Of a DNA stretch of 8,115 nt, positions 4,892 to 8,115 are shown piece by piece. This DNA comes from DSOS01 sp035286585. GTDB lineage: Bacteria > Chloroflexota > Anaerolineae > Anaerolineales > UBA4823. The DNA lies in contig DATEDC010000219.1 of assembly GCA_035286585.1 (NCBI GenBank), forward strand, positions 1-8,115, read 5' to 3'. Position numbers and translations under genes: made by a program. Numbering within the stretch: position 1 is the first letter of the stretch; every line of letters starts with the position of its first letter. Under the pieces are notes generated by a model. It was not told the origin of the DNA. It saw nothing but the letters and a program-made list of their open reading frames with translations, and did not search any database.

Positions 4892-7093
4892 TCAGGCGCT
4901 CAGCCTGCCCAGGCCGCGCAGCACCCGCTCGGGGATGAGCGGAAAATCGTGTAACCAGACCCCGGTAGCGTCGTGGACTGCCGCCACCACCGCCGGCGCT
5001 AATGGCAGGAATGGCATCTCCGCCATGCCGCGCGCTCCCCAGGGGCCCAGTGGATCGGGGTATTCCAGGATGACCGAATCGACCCGCTCGGGCACGTCCC
5101 ACACGGTCGGGATTAGGTAGGTGGATAAGTGCTGGGTCTGCACGTAACCATCTTTCTGGACGAAGTTCTCCAAAACAGCGTAGCCGGCAGCCTGGATTAC
5201 TGCGCCCTCGATCTGGCCGCGCACCTGCTGGGGGTTGATGGCTTTGCCCACGTCGTTGGCGGAGACGACCTCCAGCAGGCGCACCTGCCCGGTCTCGGTG
5301 TCCACTTCCACGGTGACCGCCTGTGCCACGTAGCCGTAGGCGAAATTGGGCGTAGAATGCCCAGTCTGGGGATCGTAGGGAGTTGTGCGCGGCGGGCGAT
5401 ACTGGTAGGTGGCGATCGCTGGACGGTCTTCAGCCTGCCATTTCTCCAGCGCCAGCTTGCAAGCGCCCAGGATCGAGTTGCCCGCCATAAACGTCATCCG
5501 TGAAGCGGAGGCGCTGCCGGAGTCCTCGGTCTGTGCGGTATCCGAAACCAGCATTTCCACCCGTTCGGGCGGGAGATTCAGAGCCTCAGCCGCCATCTGC
5601 AGCATGGCGGTATGCGCTCCCTGCCCGACATCGGCGCCGGCGTGGCGCACCACGGCGCGCTCGATCTCGCTCCCGCCGTGCAGCTCGACGGTGGCCCAGC
5701 ATTGCTCCGCGAAGCCGAACGAGAAGCCCACGTTCTTGAAGGCGCAGGCAAACCCGAAACCGCGTTTCAGGTGAAGCTGGTCCACAGGCTGCCTTGCCAG
5801 GTTTTGTCGCTTTTCTGCGGCTGCTTCACCGCATTTTTCGATCACCGCTGCCAGGCTGACGCCTTTGGGCAAGGGCGTACCCACCGAAAGGAACGAGCCC
5901 TCGCGCAGCACGTTGCGCAGGCGGATTTCCACCGGGTCCAGGCAGAGGATTTCCGCCAGGCGGTTCATCTGCGTCTCAGCGGCGAAGGCGCCCTGCGGTC
6001 CGCCAAAGCCGCGGAACGCGCCGTTGGGCAGGTTGTTGGTGTACACCGCGTAGGAATCCACCTTGACGTTGGGGATCTCGTAAGGGCCGGTACACATCAG
6101 GGTGGCATTGCCCATCACCTTGGTGGAGGTATAGGCGTAAGCGCCGCCGTCGGCGATGACTTCGGCCTGGGCGGCGGTGATTTTCCCCTCCCGCGTGGCA
6201 GCCCATTTTGTCTTGATAATATAGGGATGGCGCTTGTGATGCCCGATGATCGACTCTTCCCGGCTCCAGATGATCTTGACCGGGCGGTCTACCCCGCGCT
6301 GGCGCAGGCGCCAGGCTGCCAGCGCCAGCACGATCTGCACCGACATGTCCTCACGCCCACCGAAGGCCCCGCCAATCGCCGGGTAGATCACCCGCACCTG
6401 CCGGTCTTCCAACCCCAGGGCGTAGGCAATCTGGTGCTGGTCCTCGTGGGTCCATTGTCCGGCGACCTGCACGGTGACCCGCCCCTCTTCGTCAATGTAA
6501 GCCAGGCCAGCCTCAGGCTGCAGGTAGGCGTGTTCCTGAGCCGGGGTGCGGTAATCGCCCTCCACGATCACCTCGGCCGCGGCGAAAGCGGCCTCCACGT
6601 CGCCTTTGCGGATGCGGTAGTGGCAGAGAACGTTGCTCTCTCGCTCCGGGTGCAGCAATACCGCTCCCGGCTGCATGGCGGCTACCACGTCGGTGACCAC
6701 CGGCAGCGGCTCGTATTCCACTTCAACGAGGTCTCGCCCCCGGGCGGCGATCGCCTCGCTTTCGGCGACGATCACAGCCACCTGGTCGCCGATGAAGCGC
6801 ACCCGGTCAGTGTATGGCTTGCTCGAGCCAGGCCCGCATAGCACTGGCTGGTCGGGCATGATCAGGCCGTACTCGTTCACCGGCACATCTTTGGCGGTGA
6901 AGACTGCCAGCACGCCGGGAAAGCTCTCAGCCCGGCGGGTGTCGATGTTTTTAATGATAGCGTGCGGGCGGTTGGCGAACAATATCTTCATGTGTATCTG
7001 CCCGGGCAGGTTGATATCCCCCGGGTAAAGCGTTTGGCCCGTGACTTTTCCCCAGGCGTCGAGGCGTTGGGCAGGTTGTCCAATCGTGGGCAT
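4892..7093 (-). CDS. Xanthine dehydrogenase/aldehyde oxidase-type molybdopterin-binding subunit
   Basis: A 733-aa large subunit of the xanthine oxidase family, which hydroxylates N-heterocycles, purines or aldehydes with water as oxygen source. Order: aldehyde oxidase/xanthine dehydrogenase a/b hammerhead domain (about residues 10-125), then the molybdopterin-binding domains. Motifs (ATG 7093 numbering): QEHAYLQPEAG (186-196), GGAFGGRED (241-249), GAFRGFGGPQ (358-367), DVGQGAHT (488-495), and GARGMAEM (686-693). In the last, Glu692 occupies the place of the catalytic Glu of the family's GVGE motif. The substrate cannot be read from sequence. The frame is open to 7189, but ATG 7093 has TGGAGAG 9 nt upstream and lies just after a TATAAT box, while the extension crosses a terminator hairpin. 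Followed by yqeB and yqeC-mocA, so selenium is a likely active-site ligand (inference). The 2Fe-2S and FAD subunits are not present here. Confidence 0.95.
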   Translation of the reverse strand: MPTIGQPAQRLDAWGKVTGQTLYPGDINLPGQIHMKILFANRPHAIIKNIDTRRAESFPGVLAVFTAKDVPVNEYGLIMPDQPVLCGPGSSKPYTDRVRFIGDQVAVIVAESEAIAARGRDLVEVEYEPLPVVTDVVAAMQPGAVLLHPERESNVLCHYRIRKGDVEAAFAAAEVIVEGDYRTPAQEHAYLQPEAGLAYIDEEGRVTVQVAGQWTHEDQHQIAYALGLEDRQVRVIYPAIGGAFGGREDMSVQIVLALAAWRLRQRGVDRPVKIIWSREESIIGHHKRHPYIIKTKWAATREGKITAAQAEVIADGGAYAYTSTKVMGNATLMCTGPYEIPNVKVDSYAVYTNNLPNGAFRGFGGPQGAFAAETQMNRLAEILCLDPVEIRLRNVLREGSFLSVGTPLPKGVSLAAVIEKCGEAAAEKRQNLARQPVDQLHLKRGFGFACAFKNVGFSFGFAEQCWATVELHGGSEIERAVVRHAGADVGQGAHTAMLQMAAEALNLPPERVEMLVSDTAQTEDSGSASASRMTFMAGNSILGACKLALEKWQAEDRPAIATYQYRPPRTTPYDPQTGHSTPNFAYGYVAQAVTVEVDTETGQVRLLEVVSANDVGKAINPQQVRGQIEGAVIQAAGYAVLENFVQKDGYVQTQHLSTYLIPTVWDVPERVDSVILEYPDPLGPWGARGMAEMPFLPLAPAVVAAVHDATGVWLHDFPLIPERVLRGLGRLSA

Positions 7094-7142
7094 AGGTGAT
7101 CTCTCCAGGTGGCTAGATCCAGGCGCGCGTTCAGCCAATCTG

Positions 7143-7171
7143 ATTATACCCCGCCATGTAAAAGGTGCGTG
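7143..7171 (-). promoter_or_regulatory. Probable promoter of the molybdenum hydroxylase-yqeB-yqeC/mocA operon
   Basis: A perfect TATAAT (7148-7143) lies in GGGGTATAATCAG, 49 bp before the hydroxylase ATG. That gives a leader of roughly 43 nt with a Shine-Dalgarno at 7106-7103. The -35 position, about 17 bp further up (7171-7166), reads CACGCA and does not match TTGACA, so an activator may be needed. That -35 position lies inside one arm of the adjacent long inverted repeat, which might therefore serve as an operator too. There is no experimental support. Confidence 0.45.
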
Positions 7172-7202
7172 GCACTTTAGAAGTACCACACACCTTGTTT
7201 AC
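7158..7202 (-). terminator. Rho-independent terminator after the DUF3179 gene (long hairpin)
   Basis: Two 16-nt arms (7162-7177 and 7181-7196) surround a 3-nt loop. In minus-strand RNA they pair fully, with 14 Watson-Crick pairs and two G-U pairs. In plus-strand RNA the same two positions become C-A mismatches, which argues that the functional orientation is minus. The stem is followed on the minus strand by TTTT. A further five pairs (7158-7162 with 7198-7202) can form with small adjustments. The hairpin begins about 20 nt after the DUF3179 stop codon. A smaller hairpin, CGAGA-GTT-TCTCG (7202-7214), precedes it. Confidence 0.75.
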
Positions 7203-7221
7203 GAGAGTTTCTCGACACGAA

Positions 7222-8115
7222 CTATTCAAACGGTGTGAAAATGCGCGTATCCGGCCTGAACGCCGCCCAGGAGAACCAGAAATGGTCGATTGACACCAGC
7301 GGCTCGAGCTGAGTCCCCTTCAATGGTCCGCTGACTGCCTGCCCCAGGGAGTTCCAGGCGCTGCCGGTCTGCCGGTCGACGAACTCGCCGGCCCGGCGCT
7401 CGCCTGCTCGGCGCTCGCCGGCCCGGCGCTGGCCATCGGCAGAGCGGAACTCGAGCACACGGTCGCCGAGGCGGCGCCGGAAAGCCGCCGCCGAGCCCAC
7501 ATCCCTGCCGCCGGAGACAGTCAGCGCATCCAACGCCGAGGCGGTGCCGCTCGACCAGAAGACCACCATCTCGACCCCCCCGAGCGTATCGTTGACGACG
7601 AAGATTTCGCTCAACACTTTATACGGGTAAGCCGCGGCCTCGGCCCCCATATCGACCGTGAGCACGCGCTCCATGGGCAGCAGCTCGCCGGGCGTCGTCG
7701 GTCCCTTATACAAAAACGGCGGGCGGTTGACGTCATCGTAGCCCGGATAGGGGTTTTGCCCATACGGGCGGTTGAAGCCGGTCACCCGCGAGAGCACGCT
7801 GCCCTCGGGGGATCTGTCCTTGAAAGCCTGCCAGGCGATAATCTGCGCTGGATAGAAATTGAGCCGGGCGCCGGTCAGCGCGCCGACGATAGCCCTGCCG
7901 TCCGCCTGCTGCCACCAAGTTTCGGTCTGGCGGTCGTACATGATCAGGTTGCTGAAGCGCAGCCGTCCCGTGGTGCCAAAATCCAACACTCGCCCGTCCA
8001 CCGTGCGCTCGAAGGCGATCCCGGTGTTGCACAACGGGCAGAAGGTCACGGTCAGGGGCAGCCCGCCCAGAGTGTCGTTGACGATCTCGTGCCAGGTAAG
8101 GATTTGCAGCGGGTA
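7222..8115 (-). CDS. DUF3179 domain-containing protein, 5' end outside the window
   Basis: The coding frame runs without a stop from the right edge of the window to TAG 7224-7222, giving 297 residues of the C-terminal part. The GTG at 8049 is internal: the 22 codons before it read YPLQILTWHEIVNDTLGG and onward, typical DUF3179 sequence. Family marks: FCPLCNTG (visible residues 25-32) with its CxxC pair, LRFSNLIMYDRQTETWWQQ (52-70), a second VNDTLGG (174-180), and near the C-terminus AVSGPLKGTQLEP and FWFSWAAFRPDTR. DUF3179 proteins have no established function; some homologues are annotated as selenoproteins, but here both residues of CxxC are encoded as Cys. An (R-R-A-G-E)3 insert is at visible residues 230-244. 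The missing N-terminus may hold a signal peptide; that cannot be seen. It is separated from the hydroxylase operon by a terminator. Confidence 0.93.
   Translation of the reverse strand, partial: YPLQILTWHEIVNDTLGGLPLTVTFCPLCNTGIAFERTVDGRVLDFGTTGRLRFSNLIMYDRQTETWWQQADGRAIVGALTGARLNFYPAQIIAWQAFKDRSPEGSVLSRVTGFNRPYGQNPYPGYDDVNRPPFLYKGPTTPGELLPMERVLTVDMGAEAAAYPYKVLSEIFVVNDTLGGVEMVVFWSSGTASALDALTVSGGRDVGSAAAFRRRLGDRVLEFRSADGQRRAGERRAGERRAGEFVDRQTGSAWNSLGQAVSGPLKGTQLEPLVSIDHFWFSWAAFRPDTRIFTPFE
7391..7435 (-). repeat. 15-bp tandem repeat, three copies, inside the DUF3179 gene
   Basis: Three consecutive 15-bp units (7391-7405, 7406-7420, 7421-7435) differ at only a few bases, and a partial fourth copy is visible at about 7384-7390. 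Because the unit is five codons, the reading frame is kept and the protein carries RRAGE three times. The array lies where the family usually passes straight from an Asp-Gly turn to the F-x-D-x-x-T-G-S segment, so it looks like a surface-loop expansion by replication slippage. Confidence 0.85.

Noticed and set aside
5612..6841. Plus-strand open frame of 409 codons opposite the hydroxylase gene
   Set aside because: It is the antisense shadow of a GC-rich gene whose own translation carries all the family motifs. The frame has no ribosome binding site or recognisable domain, and a His/Gly/Val-rich composition typical of such shadows.
7094..7189. 32-residue N-terminal extension of the hydroxylase subunit
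   Set aside because: It would begin inside the terminator hairpin and upstream of the TATAAT box, has no ribosome binding site, and does not resemble the family N-terminus. ATG 7093 fits on all counts.

Overview
The window is gene-dense and GC-rich and looks like a bacterial chromosome. The gene set (RsfS/ThpR pair, selenium-dependent molybdenum hydroxylase maturation genes, a DUF3179 protein, frequent GTG/TTG starts) and the style of the proteins suggest an anaerobic or facultative Chloroflexota (Anaerolineae-like) organism. That lineage is an inference; no rRNA or other decisive marker is present.

Layout, left to right. (1) Positions 9-167, minus strand: an open frame of 52 codons for a small, very hydrophobic protein, with its own Shine-Dalgarno sequence and a plausible promoter. 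It diverges from (2) an SDR-family oxidoreductase at 243-1034, plus strand, whose YxxxK catalytic pair is replaced by Ser/Arg. The SDR gene converges, with only 6 bp between stop codons, on a long run of minus-strand genes. (3) Read in the direction of transcription, the left-hand minus-strand cluster is a 46-codon receiver-like small ORF (2532-2392), thpR (2337-1741), rsfS (1716-1372, apparently starting at CTG) and a 102-aa uncharacterised protein (1349-1041). These are RNA- and ribosome-associated housekeeping genes. (4) Upstream of it is a molybdenum hydroxylase cluster: a xanthine dehydrogenase/aldehyde oxidase-type molybdopterin-binding subunit (7093-4892), yqeB (4870-4058) and a yqeC-mocA fusion (3995-2622). 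(5) The right edge holds the 3' part of a DUF3179 gene (8115-7222, 5' end outside the window), with an in-frame 15-bp tandem repeat.

The punctuation between (5) and (4) is clear. A long hairpin with a T-run (7158-7202) follows the DUF3179 stop codon, and a TATAAT box (7148-7143) sits just beyond it, 50 bp before the ATG of the hydroxylase gene. The three hydroxylase genes are likely one operon. MocA makes the cytidylylated molybdopterin cofactor, and YqeB and YqeC are the marker proteins for selenium-dependent molybdenum hydroxylases. The adjacent large subunit is therefore the natural candidate for a hydroxylase carrying a labile selenium. Its FeS and FAD partner subunits are not in this window.

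The points most worth checking are the two small ORFs, the CTG start of rsfS, the YqeC-MocA fusion, the noncanonical SDR active site and the repeat in the DUF3179 protein. I found no tRNA, rRNA, CRISPR array, transposase or phage gene.
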